A DNA stretch of 64,000 bases from Acidobacteriota bacterium (GTDB taxonomy: Bacteria; Acidobacteriota; Terriglobia; Bryobacterales; Bryobacteraceae), in NCBI GenBank assembly GCA_947470805.1, contig CANIVU010000004.1:62001-126000 (forward strand), written 5' to 3'. Each line of letters starts with the position of its first letter. Position 1 is the first letter of the stretch. This document shows positions 49,740 to 59,033 of the stretch, piece after piece. Position numbers and translations under genes: made by a program. The notes under the pieces are model-generated. The model was not told the origin of the DNA, did not search any database, and saw only the letters and a program-made list of their open reading frames with translations.

Positions 49740-51269
49740 GTGCGCCACATCCTCCACATCGTAAGCAAGGACCTCCGCCAAGCCTGGCCCTACGGCGCCG
49801 CCGCGCTAGCCCTCCTCGTCGTAAACACAGCCAACTTCGCCCACGTCCTCGCCACCCGCGGCACCGAACAAGCCGCCGCCCTCGCCATCCAACTCCCGCT
49901 CGATTGGCTCCTCGCCATCACCTGGGCGCTCTACTACGGCGTCGTCCTCCTCGGCGACACCATCCCCGGCACCCGCCAGCATTGGATCTCCCGTCCCCTC
50001 CGCTGGCAGTCGCTCCTCGCCGCCAAACTCCTGCTGCTTCCCCTATTCGCCCTCCCCGTCGCCGCCGCCCATCTGGTCCAACTCAGCCTCCGCGGCTTCC
50101 CCCTCGCCGATCACGCCTCCCCCGTCATCGCCAACGCCCTCTGGCTCGTCTTCGCCGGTCTGCTCCCGGTCGCCGCCCTCGCCAGCCTCTGCCGCAACCT
50201 TCAACAACTCGCCCTCTGGATCCTCGCCCTCGCCGCCGGCATCCTCGCCGTCCAACAATGGGACCCCGCCCTGCCAACGACCCTGCAAGGTGTCGTCAAC
50301 GATGTCACCGTCGCCGCCGTAATCCTCGCCTGCGCCGCCATCCTCCTCTGGCAATACGCCACCCGCCGCACCGCCCCGGCCCGCATCGCCACCATCGCCC
50401 TCGCCTTCGTCATCGCCACCCTCCCCCACTGGCCCGCCGCCCTCTGGCGCACGCTGATCCACACCAAGGACAACCCCCTCACCCTCGCCCTCAGCCCGCC
50501 CATCGAATGGGACGGCGACGTCCTTCGTGTCCCCCTCCACGCCAGCCATCTGGCAACCAAATCCAAACTCAGACGGAACGATTGGCTCGTCCACATCTCC
50601 ACCCGCGAAGTCGCCACCACCGACGTCCGTACCGTGGATGAGTATGAGTTCGGACAAGCCGGCGACCTCGGGCTCTCCACTCCGTCCGGCTTCCTCACCG
50701 ACCACGCCGCCGAACCCGTCAACGTCGACATCACCGGCGAATTCACCGTCCTCTCCGAACCGCGCCACGCATCCGTCCCCACCCAAGGCGAACGTTTCCT
50801 CCTCGGCATCGGCCGCTGCCAGGGCTGGGTCGACAAGCTGCAAATCATCGAGTGTCAATCGGTCCTCGGCGCCGCCAACCGCCTGGAAATCGTCCCCGTC
50901 TGGCAGATCGGCGTCGAACCGAACGCCAAAACATCCTCCCTCGCATCGTCCAGCGAACAGGCGCCACTCGGCCTCCTCCCGCACCTTCACCCCATCGCCC
51001 TGCTCAGCGGAGACGTCTTCGTGAACTGGAGCGCCAAGTACCCCGAAATCCACCTCCGCACCCGCACACCCATCGCCCACATCCAGCGCTCCCTGCAACT
51101 GCGCGGCGTCAAACTGGTCGATCTTCTTCCCCAGCCCAAACCCCGCGAGTCCCAGGAAAACGAATCCTCCCCCCTCGGTGACGTCCTCAAGCCGCCCGTG
51201 CCCACACCCACCTCGCCAATTGCCGACTACTTCTCGCCGCACAGCGCACCAGCAAAGGCACCCCAATGA
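49740..51269 (+). CDS. ABC-associated membrane protein, paralogue 1 of 3
   Basis: 509 residues from GTG 49740. Opening ILHIVSKDLRQAWPYG, then about six hydrophobic segments (residues ~20-230) and a large C-terminal soluble region ending HIQRSLQLRGVKLVDL. The three consecutive genes share this plan, so each is a permease-like subunit with a big extracytoplasmic part. Pro-rich tail (PKPRESQENESS; PVPTPTSPIADYF). Partner of the ATPase two genes before. Confidence 0.82.
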   Translation: MRHILHIVSKDLRQAWPYGAAALALLVVNTANFAHVLATRGTEQAAALAIQLPLDWLLAITWALYYGVVLLGDTIPGTRQHWISRPLRWQSLLAAKLLLLPLFALPVAAAHLVQLSLRGFPLADHASPVIANALWLVFAGLLPVAALASLCRNLQQLALWILALAAGILAVQQWDPALPTTLQGVVNDVTVAAVILACAAILLWQYATRRTAPARIATIALAFVIATLPHWPAALWRTLIHTKDNPLTLALSPPIEWDGDVLRVPLHASHLATKSKLRRNDWLVHISTREVATTDVRTVDEYEFGQAGDLGLSTPSGFLTDHAAEPVNVDITGEFTVLSEPRHASVPTQGERFLLGIGRCQGWVDKLQIIECQSVLGAANRLEIVPVWQIGVEPNAKTSSLASSSEQAPLGLLPHLHPIALLSGDVFVNWSAKYPEIHLRTRTPIAHIQRSLQLRGVKLVDLLPQPKPRESQENESSPLGDVLKPPVPTPTSPIADYFSPHSAPAKAPQ

Positions 51270-52669
51270 ACCTCATCCTCCACATCGTAAAAAAGGATCT
51301 CCGCCAAACCTGGATGTGGGTCCTGGCCATGGCGCTCTCCCTCGCCGGCCTCGGCTGGGCCTCCTACATGAACTTCCACGCCCCGCCCCCGGACCGCAAT
51401 CTCTGGTCCAACGCTCTCACCGGCTTCGCCGTCGCCACGATTGTCTCCACAGCTGTCTTCATCGCCATCCTCGTGCATTCCGAATCGCTCTGCGGCACCC
51501 GCGCCCACTGGCTCGGCCGCCCCATCGATTGGCGATATCTCCTCGCCGCCAAATCCCTCCTCACCATCACCGCCACCGCCCTGCCAGTCGTGCTCTTGAT
51601 GACCGTCTTCCTCGCCGCCGAAGGCTTCCCGCCCGCGAACCACCTGACCGAAATCGGCTGGCGCACCGCCGTCGTTCTCACCATCTGGGTACTCCCTCTC
51701 GCCGCCCTCGCCACCGTCACCGCGAACCTCCAACAAATGGCCCTCTGGCTCATCGGCCTCTTCGTGGCGTTCATCCTCGCCGCCTCCCTCCTGCACGGCC
51801 GCGACGGCGATTCCAACATCGCCAGTCTCGCCCTCATCGCCGTCCTCGGCACCGCCATCGCCATCTGGCAATACGCTACCCGCGGCGCGCGCGTCGCCCG
51901 CATCGCCCTCGCCGCCGGCGTACCTCTCTTCCTGGCCCTCCAAGGCATGTCCCCCCGCGCCGCGGCGACCGCCCCAGTGGCCGCCCTCACGCTGGACGCT
52001 CCCCGCGCCTTTCCCAACAACGCCGTCAGAAACGACTACTACGCGCGCCACATCTTCCTCCCCGTCCGCGTCACCGGCATCAGCGATACAGAACTCGCCA
52101 CGCTCGGCCCCACTCACCAACTCGAAATCGACGCCGCCGGCGACCGCATGGCCAAGGTCGATTTCCTCTTCCCAGCACTCCGCCGCGCCGGCACCGGCAA
52201 CAACTACTGGCTCCAAATCCCCCTCCATCCCGCCTTCGCCCAACGCCACGCCAGGGACCCCATCAACATCCGCCTCCGCGCCCGGATGACGCTCTACGAC
52301 AACCGCCGCATCGTCCCCATCACTACCGCGCCAACCGACATCCCCGGCCTCGGCCGCTGCCACGCTGAAGCCGGCGCCATCTTCCAGGTCCGCTGCACCG
52401 CGCCCTTCCGCATCACCGCGCTCCTCGAACTCTTCCTCACCGGCGCCGACCCCGAACGGGCCATCTCCCTGCAAGTCCGCGAATCTACCCTCTCCCCGCT
52501 CGACATCGAAACACACCCCATCCCCGTCGAGCGCTTCATCGGCTATGTCCCCACCGGCCACGACCTGCTCCCGACAGAACGCATCGAACTCTCCATCGCC
52601 AATCCCCGCGCCAACATCGAAACCGAGTTCACCCTCACCGGCCTCCGCCTGCAGGATTATGCCAAGTGA
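51266..52669 (+). CDS. ABC-associated membrane protein, paralogue 2 of 3
   Basis: 467 residues; ATGA overlap with paralogue 1. Starts MNLILHIVKKDLRQTWMWVL. Hydrophobic segments to residue ~235, including LGRPIDWRYLLAAKSLLTIT and ALATVTANLQQMALWLIGLF, then a beta-rich C-terminal region (RVTGISDTELATLGPTHQLE) ending FTLTGLRLQDYAK. Same fold plan as its neighbours but lacking the Pro-rich tail. Confidence 0.82.
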   Translation: MNLILHIVKKDLRQTWMWVLAMALSLAGLGWASYMNFHAPPPDRNLWSNALTGFAVATIVSTAVFIAILVHSESLCGTRAHWLGRPIDWRYLLAAKSLLTITATALPVVLLMTVFLAAEGFPPANHLTEIGWRTAVVLTIWVLPLAALATVTANLQQMALWLIGLFVAFILAASLLHGRDGDSNIASLALIAVLGTAIAIWQYATRGARVARIALAAGVPLFLALQGMSPRAAATAPVAALTLDAPRAFPNNAVRNDYYARHIFLPVRVTGISDTELATLGPTHQLEIDAAGDRMAKVDFLFPALRRAGTGNNYWLQIPLHPAFAQRHARDPINIRLRARMTLYDNRRIVPITTAPTDIPGLGRCHAEAGAIFQVRCTAPFRITALLELFLTGADPERAISLQVRESTLSPLDIETHPIPVERFIGYVPTGHDLLPTERIELSIANPRANIETEFTLTGLRLQDYAK

Positions 52670-54036
52670 ACCTGCTCCTCCACATCGCAAAGAAGGACCT
52701 TCGCCAATCCTGGGCCCTCCTCGCCGCCACGCTCGCTCTATTCCTCCTCACCACCTGGACACTCTCCGCGCCCCGCCAACCGCGAAGCGAGTGGGTAGAC
52801 TTGGAAACCGTCGTCCTGGTGACCTGGATGATCGCCACCGGAATGCTCTGGCAACGCGAACCGCTCCCCGGCCAGCGAGCCTACTGGTTCGCCCGTCCAC
52901 TCCGCTGGCAGGACTTACTCCAAGCCAAATCGATCGTCGTCGCCGTCGCCATCTTCCTCCCCATCCTCGCCACGCACGCCATCGTCGTCGCCGCCAACGG
53001 CCTCCCGGTCGCGCCGAATCTCCCCGCGCTCGCCTGGAACGCCGCCATGATCGTCGCGCTCTACATCCTGCCCGTCGCCGTTCTGGCCGCCATCACGCGC
53101 AACCTGCAGCAATTAATCCTCTGGGTCCTGGCCATCTTCGCCGCCGGCATCCTGGCGATGCAGGCCTACCCGATTGCCCCCCAAACCTTTGCGATAGCCA
53201 ACACCGTCACCAACGCGCTCAACATCGTCGCCCTCCTCGCCATCCTCATCTGGCAGTACCGCACCCGCTCAACCCGCGCCGGCCGCATGGTCGTCATCGC
53301 GTTGACTCTCGTCCTCCGCGCCCTCCCCAATTGGCTACCGGAGCCCGCGTGGTTCGCGCTCCAACGCGTATTCTCGCCCGCCCACCCGATCCAGTTCGAA
53401 CTCCGCCCGGAATCCATTAACTTCCGAAACGATTTCCGCGCCGGCTTCCGCCCCCTAATCCAAATCCCCATTTCTTTCGCCGGGCTCGCCCTAGGCCAGA
53501 CCGTGGAGTTCACGGGATTTCACCACACGCTGGTCACCGCCGGCGGGGAGCAAACGACGGATGCCGAAGTCCGCCGTCCACCTGGGGCCACCGACCTCAG
53601 CGTCCTCCTGCCCAGGGAGTTCGGACGCCGTCATCAGCAACAACCCTACGACCTTTCCTTCACCGCCGAACTCACCGTCTACGAAGCGCCCCGAACGTTC
53701 TCCGTCGCCGTCGGCGAGTCCATCGATATCCCCGGCTTCGGCCGCTGCCAGAGTTGGTCCGACGGCTATCTCCGGGTCCAATGCCAGACCGTGCTCGGCA
53801 CCACCGACCGCGTGGATGGACGTTGGGCCGCCAAGGACCCGGCAACGAACTCCCTGGCCGTGCTGTCCATAGCAGAAGACGGTGCCCCGTTGGCGGGGAA
53901 ACTCACACCAGTCACCATCCTGCGCGGCGGCTTTCAGGCCCAGTCCGTCTACAGCAACGGCCGCATCTACATCAATCTCCGCAAACCCATCGCCCACGTC
54001 CAGCGGCGCATCGAACTCACCGGCATCCGCGAATAA
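52666..54036 (+). CDS. ABC-associated membrane protein, paralogue 3 of 3
   Basis: 456 residues from a GTG overlapping the preceding stop. Starts MNLLLHIAKKDLRQSWALLA. Segments such as FARPLRWQDLLQAKSIVVAV and AAITRNLQQLILWVLAIFAA match the same positions of the other two. C-terminal region ends HVQRRIELTGIRE. Tandem triplication probably made the set. Confidence 0.82.
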   Translation: MNLLLHIAKKDLRQSWALLAATLALFLLTTWTLSAPRQPRSEWVDLETVVLVTWMIATGMLWQREPLPGQRAYWFARPLRWQDLLQAKSIVVAVAIFLPILATHAIVVAANGLPVAPNLPALAWNAAMIVALYILPVAVLAAITRNLQQLILWVLAIFAAGILAMQAYPIAPQTFAIANTVTNALNIVALLAILIWQYRTRSTRAGRMVVIALTLVLRALPNWLPEPAWFALQRVFSPAHPIQFELRPESINFRNDFRAGFRPLIQIPISFAGLALGQTVEFTGFHHTLVTAGGEQTTDAEVRRPPGATDLSVLLPREFGRRHQQQPYDLSFTAELTVYEAPRTFSVAVGESIDIPGFGRCQSWSDGYLRVQCQTVLGTTDRVDGRWAAKDPATNSLAVLSIAEDGAPLAGKLTPVTILRGGFQAQSVYSNGRIYINLRKPIAHVQRRIELTGIRE

Positions 54037-54111
54037 ACTGCGTCCAGCACAATCCAAAGCGGGACCGCCGTGATGCCATTCGCGCGGACCCATTGGGGCA
54101 GCGCCGATCCG

Positions 54112-54510
54112 CTAATCCAGCGCTTCCGGCTTCAGCTCGATGTTCTTCTCACCGGCCGCCTTCTTCTCCATGTACTTCTTCACCCACGCGTCCCAGCTCT
54201 TGCCCGACGCCGTGTCCCGGCCCGTGAACGCCACGCCGCCGATCTCCGAATAGCGGATCTTCACCCGGTCCGTCGTCCCCGGCGGCATGATGCGGATGTA
54301 GGAGTCGTGCAACGTCACGCCGCTCTTGCGGTCGAACAGATACCCATCCACCGTGGTACCGTCTTTCTTCGTCACCGTCACGTCGCCGCGATAGTCGAAG
54401 GCCTTCTCTAACCCGGTGCGCAGATCCTCTTCGGTCTCCGCCGCCCAGACCTGCCCCTGCAACTCTTCGTGGGCGAAGCCAGGTGCTACTTCGAGTTCAT
54501 CGGGATTCAA
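54112..54510 (-). CDS. Small conserved protein paired with hpnH
   Basis: 132 residues, ATGA overlap with hpnH. Residues ~15-75 (EDLRTGLEKAFDYRGDVTVT, TTVDGYLFDRKSGVTLHD) and MPPGTTDRVKIRYSEIGGVA form an Sm-like or SH3-type beta barrel. The C-terminus is charged (KKYMEKKAAGEKNIELK). No leader or membrane segment. The overlap suggests a link to hopanoid synthesis or simply cotranscription. Confidence 0.75.
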   Translation of the reverse strand: MNPDELEVAPGFAHEELQGQVWAAETEEDLRTGLEKAFDYRGDVTVTKKDGTTVDGYLFDRKSGVTLHDSYIRIMPPGTTDRVKIRYSEIGGVAFTGRDTASGKSWDAWVKKYMEKKAAGEKNIELKPEALD

Positions 54511-55625
54511 ACCTGAACCTCGTCCTTCGCTTTCGTCTGAATCTGCACCAGCGGTCCGGCCGCCGGATGCTTGAAGTGTTTATCCAACGCCGCCATCGCG
54601 GCCTGGTCTTCGTACTTGCCGAACAGCGTCGCGCGGGCCGTGTAGAACAACCCCTTCAGCGACCCGAACGTATAATCCACCGCCGAGGCTTCGTAGCCGG
54701 AATGTACCATGCAGTTGGCGCACTTCGGATTGCCGGACTCGGTGCCGTAGTTGTCCCAGTTGGTGTCGGCCAGCAGTTCGGCGTAGGTATCGGCGTAGCC
54801 GTCCTGCAGCAGATAGCAAGGCTTCTGCCAGCCGAAGATGTTGTACGTGGGCATGCCCCAGGGCGTGCACTTGAAGTGCTGTTTACCCATCAGGAACTCC
54901 AGGAACAGCGGCGACATGTTGAACTGCCAGTTCGCCTTGCGGTTGGAGAGGATCGTGTTGAACAGCGTGCGCGTCCGCGCGCGGCCCAGAAAGTGGCTCT
55001 GGTCCGGCGCCTTGTCGTAGGAGTAGCCGGGCGAAACCATCATGCCCTCGACACCAGCGTCCATCATCTCATCGAAGAACGCGCGGACGGAGTTCGGGTC
55101 GGTGCCGTCGAACAGCGTGGTGTTGGTGGTGACGCGGAAGCCCTTCGCCACCGCTTCGCGAATGGCTTCGAGCGCAACGTCGTAGCCGCCTTCTTTGCAG
55201 ACGGCGAAGTCGTGGTGTTCGCGCTGGCCGTCCATGTGGACGGAGAAGCTCAGGTATTTCGACGGCTTGAACAGGTGCAGCTTTTCTTTCAGCAGCAGCG
55301 CGTTCGTGCACATGTAGACGTACTTCTTGCGCGCGACCAGGCCCTCGATGATTTCGTGAATTTGCGGGTGCAACAGCGGCTCGCCGCCGGGGATGGCGAT
55401 CGTGGGCGCGCCGCATTCGTCGGCGGCTTTGAAACACTGCTCCGGCGTCATGTTCTGTTTCAACACGTGCGCGGGGTACTGGATCTTGCCGCAACCGGCG
55501 CAGGCGAGATTGCAACGGAAGAGCGGTTCCAACATGAGGGTCAGCGGGTAGCGCTTTCGCCCCATCAACTTCTGCTTGATCACATAGGTCGCGACGGTCC
55601 ACATCTGCGACACCGGTATGGGCAT
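54507..55625 (-). CDS. hpnH: Adenosyl-hopene transferase (radical SAM)
   Basis: 372 residues. Radical SAM motif CNLACAGC (CxxxCxxC) near residue 38, GGEPLLHP (GGE) near residue 80. The C-terminal cluster region includes PKCANCMVHSGYEASA. HpnH joins the 5'-deoxyadenosyl group to diploptene, the first step of bacteriohopanepolyol side-chain synthesis. No other hopanoid gene is in the window. Confidence 0.95.
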   Translation of the reverse strand: MPIPVSQMWTVATYVIKQKLMGRKRYPLTLMLEPLFRCNLACAGCGKIQYPAHVLKQNMTPEQCFKAADECGAPTIAIPGGEPLLHPQIHEIIEGLVARKKYVYMCTNALLLKEKLHLFKPSKYLSFSVHMDGQREHHDFAVCKEGGYDVALEAIREAVAKGFRVTTNTTLFDGTDPNSVRAFFDEMMDAGVEGMMVSPGYSYDKAPDQSHFLGRARTRTLFNTILSNRKANWQFNMSPLFLEFLMGKQHFKCTPWGMPTYNIFGWQKPCYLLQDGYADTYAELLADTNWDNYGTESGNPKCANCMVHSGYEASAVDYTFGSLKGLFYTARATLFGKYEDQAAMAALDKHFKHPAAGPLVQIQTKAKDEVQV

Positions 55626-55678
55626 CCCTAGTTCAATCCTTCCCGTTCGATCTTTCTATTTTCTATTATGACAGGGAC

Positions 55679-56386
55679 ATGTCCATTGCTGGCGTTCGCG
55701 CCCTCACCTTCGATGTTTTCGGAACCGTTGTGGATTGGAGAAAATCGGTCATCCACGAAGTAACGGCGATGGAACTGCCCGTTGACGCGGCGAAATTCGC
55801 AGACGAATGGCGCGCCGGGTATCAGCCGGCGATGGCCAAAGTGCGCGCGGGCGCGCTCGGGTGGACGAATATTGACGTGCTGCATCGGATGATTCTGGAC
55901 GAGCTGATCGAACGCCATTCGCTCCAAACGATGACCGAGCCGCAACGCGCCCGGCTGAACAGCGTCTGGCACCGGCTGGACCCGTGGCCGGACTCGGCGC
56001 GCGGCTTGGCGATGCTCCGGCGGCGGTACATCTGCGCGACGCTGTCGAACGGAAACGTGTCGCTGCTGGTGGATCTGGCGCGGCATGGCGGACTGACGTG
56101 GGACTGCGTGCTGTCGGGCGAGATCTACCGCGCCTACAAGCCGGACGCGGCCGTCTACCTGGGCGCGGCGGCGACGCTCGATTTGAAGCCGGAAGCAGTG
56201 ATGATGGTGGCGGCGCACAAGAGCGATCTGCAGGCCGCGCGGAAGTTGGGATTGAAGACCGCTTTCGTCGAGCGGCCCTTGGAGCACGGCCCCGGCGGCA
56301 AAGCCGACCGGGGAGGAGAGGACTGGATGGATATCTACGCGAAGGACTTTGTCGACCTGGCGCGCCAACTGGGAGTGGCGGCGTGA
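55679..56386 (+). CDS. Haloacid dehalogenase type II-like HAD hydrolase
   Basis: 235 residues. Nucleophile Asp in ALTFDVFGTVVDWR near residue 10, Ser in CATLSNGNVSLLVDLA, Lys in IYRAYKPDAAVYLG, Asp in [15 protein letters not shown]. This is the L-2-haloacid dehalogenase pattern; the true substrate may be another small organic halide or phosphate. GTGA overlap with the oxidase gene. Confidence 0.88.
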   Translation: MSIAGVRALTFDVFGTVVDWRKSVIHEVTAMELPVDAAKFADEWRAGYQPAMAKVRAGALGWTNIDVLHRMILDELIERHSLQTMTEPQRARLNSVWHRLDPWPDSARGLAMLRRRYICATLSNGNVSLLVDLARHGGLTWDCVLSGEIYRAYKPDAAVYLGAAATLDLKPEAVMMVAAHKSDLQAARKLGLKTAFVERPLEHGPGGKADRGGEDWMDIYAKDFVDLARQLGVAA

Positions 56387-57564
56387 ACCGGCGTCTGTTT
56401 TTACGGTACCTGCAGCAGTCGCCGCTTCTGGCGCTGGCGGCGGAGTTGGGCGGCCAGCCCGCCCGCAAGGCGCTGGCGTCGCCGAAGGACGCGCTCGACA
56501 TCTTTGACTTTCTGCCGCTGGCGGAAAAGAACGTGCAGTCGCAGCACTGGGCGTACCTGATGGGCGGCGCCGATGACGACGGCACGGTGCGCGCCAACGA
56601 GAACGCCTATTCGCAGTGGCAGATCCGCGCGCGGCGGCAGGTGGAGGTGGACAAGATCGACACCTCCGTCGAGCTGTTCGGCCAGAAGCACGCCTACCCG
56701 ATTTGGGTGGCGCCAGCCGCGGCTCACCAGGCGTTTCACGCAGAAGGGGAAGTGGCCACGGCGCGCGGGGCGGCGGCGCGGAAGGCGCAGATGATTTTAT
56801 CCACCAACGCGTCGCTGCACGTGCGCGAGGTGGCGCCGGCGTTTGGTTCTCCGCTTTGGTATCAGCTCTACACGCAGGCGGAGTTTGAAGTGTCCAAGCG
56901 CCTCGTCGGCGCGGCGGAGCAGGCGGGGTGCACGGTGCTCGCGATCACGGTCGATTCGGCGACGACCTCCAACCGCGTGACCGCCAACCGCGCCGGCGTG
57001 AAGACGGAGGCGCGGTGCCGGGCGTGCCATGGAACGACGCAGGCCGATTACTACAAAGAGCACGGGATGTACGAGGGCATCGACCCGGCGTTCGCCAAGC
57101 CCGGCGGCCGCGCGGTGACTTGGACGTTGGTGGAGCGGCTGCGCGCGGTGACCAAGATGAAGATTGTCATCAAGGGCATTATGACCGCCGAGGACGCGGC
57201 GAACTGCCTGCGGAATGGCGCGGATGGCATCATCGTCTCCAACCATGGCGGGCGGAGCGAGAACAGCTTGCAGGGCACGCTGGAGGCGCTGCCGGAGATT
57301 GTGGAGACGATCAACGGGCGGATTCCGGTGATGATCGATGGCGGCGTGCGGCGCGGCACGGATGTGTTCAAGGCGCTGGCGCTGGGGGCGAGCGCGGTGG
57401 GCATAGGACGGCCGTACATCTGGGGCCTGAGCGCTTTCGGGGCGGCGGGAGTGGAGCGGGTGTTGGAGTTAATCCAGACCGAGTTCGCGATCACAATGAA
57501 GCTGGCGGGGAAGCAGGCGGCGCGGCACATTTCCCCTCTGGACGTGCGGCGTAGGACTATATAG
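56383..57564 (+). CDS. FMN-dependent alpha-hydroxy-acid oxidase with Tat-like leader
   Basis: 393 residues from GTG 56383. Leader NRRLFLRYLQQSPLLALAAE. FMN barrel: AYPIWVAPAAAHQAFH, SPLWYQLYTQAEFEVSKRL, VIKGIMTAEDAANCL with the Lys, DGIIVSNHGGRSENSLQG with the catalytic His and Arg, MIDGGVRRGTDVFKALALGA with the FMN phosphate site. Family of lactate and glycolate oxidases. Upstream dehalogenation of 2-halo acids would make 2-hydroxy acids, its substrate class, which is a plausible metabolic link to the preceding gene. Confidence 0.88.
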   Translation: MNRRLFLRYLQQSPLLALAAELGGQPARKALASPKDALDIFDFLPLAEKNVQSQHWAYLMGGADDDGTVRANENAYSQWQIRARRQVEVDKIDTSVELFGQKHAYPIWVAPAAAHQAFHAEGEVATARGAAARKAQMILSTNASLHVREVAPAFGSPLWYQLYTQAEFEVSKRLVGAAEQAGCTVLAITVDSATTSNRVTANRAGVKTEARCRACHGTTQADYYKEHGMYEGIDPAFAKPGGRAVTWTLVERLRAVTKMKIVIKGIMTAEDAANCLRNGADGIIVSNHGGRSENSLQGTLEALPEIVETINGRIPVMIDGGVRRGTDVFKALALGASAVGIGRPYIWGLSAFGAAGVERVLELIQTEFAITMKLAGKQAARHISPLDVRRRTI

Positions 57565-57566
57565 TC

Positions 57567-58445
57567 ATGACCGTTCGACTGTTGCTGGGGCTGGCCGCCT
57601 GCGCGTTGCTGCAGGCTGGGGAAGCGGACTTGCGCCGCGCGTTTCTGGGCAAGCAGATCTTGCTTAAGATCGATATGCCGGGATCGCACAACGGCGTGGA
57701 CCTGAATCTGGATCGCGACGACCCGATGGATTGGAAGCAGTATTCGCAACGGATCAAGAACTTCGGCGTATCGATTCCGCGCGACCGGACGGCGACGGTG
57801 ACGGCGATTGTGGTGAAGAAAGACCTGATCGAATTTCAGTTGGACGGCGGCGGGTTTGGCACGTTTGGCGACGATACGAACACGTCGGTTTCAACGTACG
57901 TGCCGAAGTCGCGGTTCGAGAACGACCTGGAGCGGGACTTGAAGCGGGAGACCGATCCGCAGCGGCGGCGGCGGATTCAGGCCGATCTGGACCGGGAGCG
58001 GTCGCGGCGGTATCGGGAAGAGCGGATTGCGCGGCAGCAGGCCGAGGCGGCGAGCGCGGTGAAGCGGCAAGAGGTGATGGACAAGCGGATGCGCGGCGGT
58101 TCGCGGTTCAACCTGCGCCGGGTGGTGAGCGTGATGGACGTGATGCCGGAGCAGCTGGCCGACTGGTTGCGGGAGTACGCGGATTTGGGGCTGCGGATGA
58201 GCAATACTTCGCCACGGCAGGCGCCGCAGCCGCAGAGCGCGCCGCGCAACGACGGGCCGGCGCTGCGGCGCGGGATGTCGATTGACGAGGTGAAGGACAA
58301 GTTGGGGAGCGGGCGGTTGCTGTCGGAGAACGTGGGCGCGGATGGCATCCTGACGCAGCAGTGGGAGTTTGTGACGCCGAGCCAGGTGTTCGCGGTGACT
58401 GCGGTGGAGGGGCTGGTGGTGAAGTACTCGATGACGGCGCGGTAG
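57567..58445 (+). CDS. Secreted protein with central charged coiled coil, function unknown
   Basis: 292 residues. Signal peptide (VRLLLGLAACALLQAGEA). Residues ~20-105 are beta-rich (QILLKIDMPGSHNGVDLNLD), then ~115-175 is a highly charged Arg/Glu-rich helix (ENDLERDLKRETDPQRRRRI; LDRERSRRYREERIARQQAE). A C-terminal ~60 residues (MSIDEVKDKLGSGRLLSENV) resembles a SmpA/OmlA-like repeat. Two bases after the oxidase stop. Confidence 0.72.
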   Translation: MTVRLLLGLAACALLQAGEADLRRAFLGKQILLKIDMPGSHNGVDLNLDRDDPMDWKQYSQRIKNFGVSIPRDRTATVTAIVVKKDLIEFQLDGGGFGTFGDDTNTSVSTYVPKSRFENDLERDLKRETDPQRRRRIQADLDRERSRRYREERIARQQAEAASAVKRQEVMDKRMRGGSRFNLRRVVSVMDVMPEQLADWLREYADLGLRMSNTSPRQAPQPQSAPRNDGPALRRGMSIDEVKDKLGSGRLLSENVGADGILTQQWEFVTPSQVFAVTAVEGLVVKYSMTAR

Positions 58446-58446
58446 G

Positions 58447-58857
58447 TTAGTCGAGCTCCTTTTGGAGTTCGAGGGAGCCGATGCGGACGCGGGCGGAGGA
58501 AGTGTATTCGACGGCGCCGAGGTTGTAGGTTTCGCCGGCGTCGTAGCGGGCGCGGCCGGGATCGGCGGCGGCGCCGTTGGGATCGGTGACGGAGGCTACG
58601 TCGAGGAAGAGTTCGCTTGCTTCGTTGAGGCGGGCGGCGCCTTTGTAGAGCCAGGCGAGTTGGCCACCGGTTGCGTACTCCTCGATGACGAAGCTGCCGG
58701 CGGCGGTGAAGGTGAGGCGGAGGCGGGTGTAGAGCGGGCGGCCGTTGCGGATGACGGTGATGCGGGAGCGCCAGCGGGCGGCGAGTTTATCGAACGGGCC
58801 GGCGGGGCTGGCGAGGGTTGTGAGGAAGAGGGGCAGCGTCTGGCGTCGGGAGATCAC
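58447..58857 (-). CDS. Small exported protein of unknown function
   Basis: 136 residues from GTG 58857. Tat-like leader (MISRRQTLPLFLTTLASPAG). Beta-rich mature part (SRITVIRNGRPLYTRLRLTF, SFVIEEYATGGQLAWLYKG, GAVEYTSSARVRIGSLEL). Its first ~36 bases are also found, degraded, in the duplicated segment at 59000-59033. Confidence 0.7.
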   Translation of the reverse strand: MISRRQTLPLFLTTLASPAGPFDKLAARWRSRITVIRNGRPLYTRLRLTFTAAGSFVIEEYATGGQLAWLYKGAARLNEASELFLDVASVTDPNGAAADPGRARYDAGETYNLGAVEYTSSARVRIGSLELQKELD

Positions 58858-59033
58858 TGCTTCTGATTGTGCCCGAGATGGGCGCGTTCGTGGGCGTTGA
58901 TGATCAGGCGGTAGGGGAATCGGATCTTGTTGCGGTCAGGATGGTGGCACTCGGCGCGGAGTTCGAGGGCGGCTTCGTGGGAGCGGCGGCAGTGGGATTG
59001 ACAGGAAGAACGTCAGCGCCTGGCATTGGGAGA
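58854..59033 (-). repeat. 180-bp tandem duplication: decayed DinB tail plus start of the next gene
   Basis: On the minus strand 58989-58854 reads RRSHEAALELRAECHHPDRN and KIRFPYRLIINAHERAHLGH then NQKQ-stop, i.e. the C-terminus of the DinB gene at 59034-59492 with 12 codons removed. The adjoining 58990-59033 is a decayed copy of the first ~36 bases of the gene at 58857. The two stop codons are exactly 180 bases apart, so one tandem copy of the junction was made and then decayed. Confidence 0.8.

Noticed and set aside
50043..52690. Two long antisense frames opposite the permease-like genes
   Set aside because: Gly/Glu-rich shadow frames in highly C-biased DNA; the sense strand has membrane helices and overlapping start-stop pairs.
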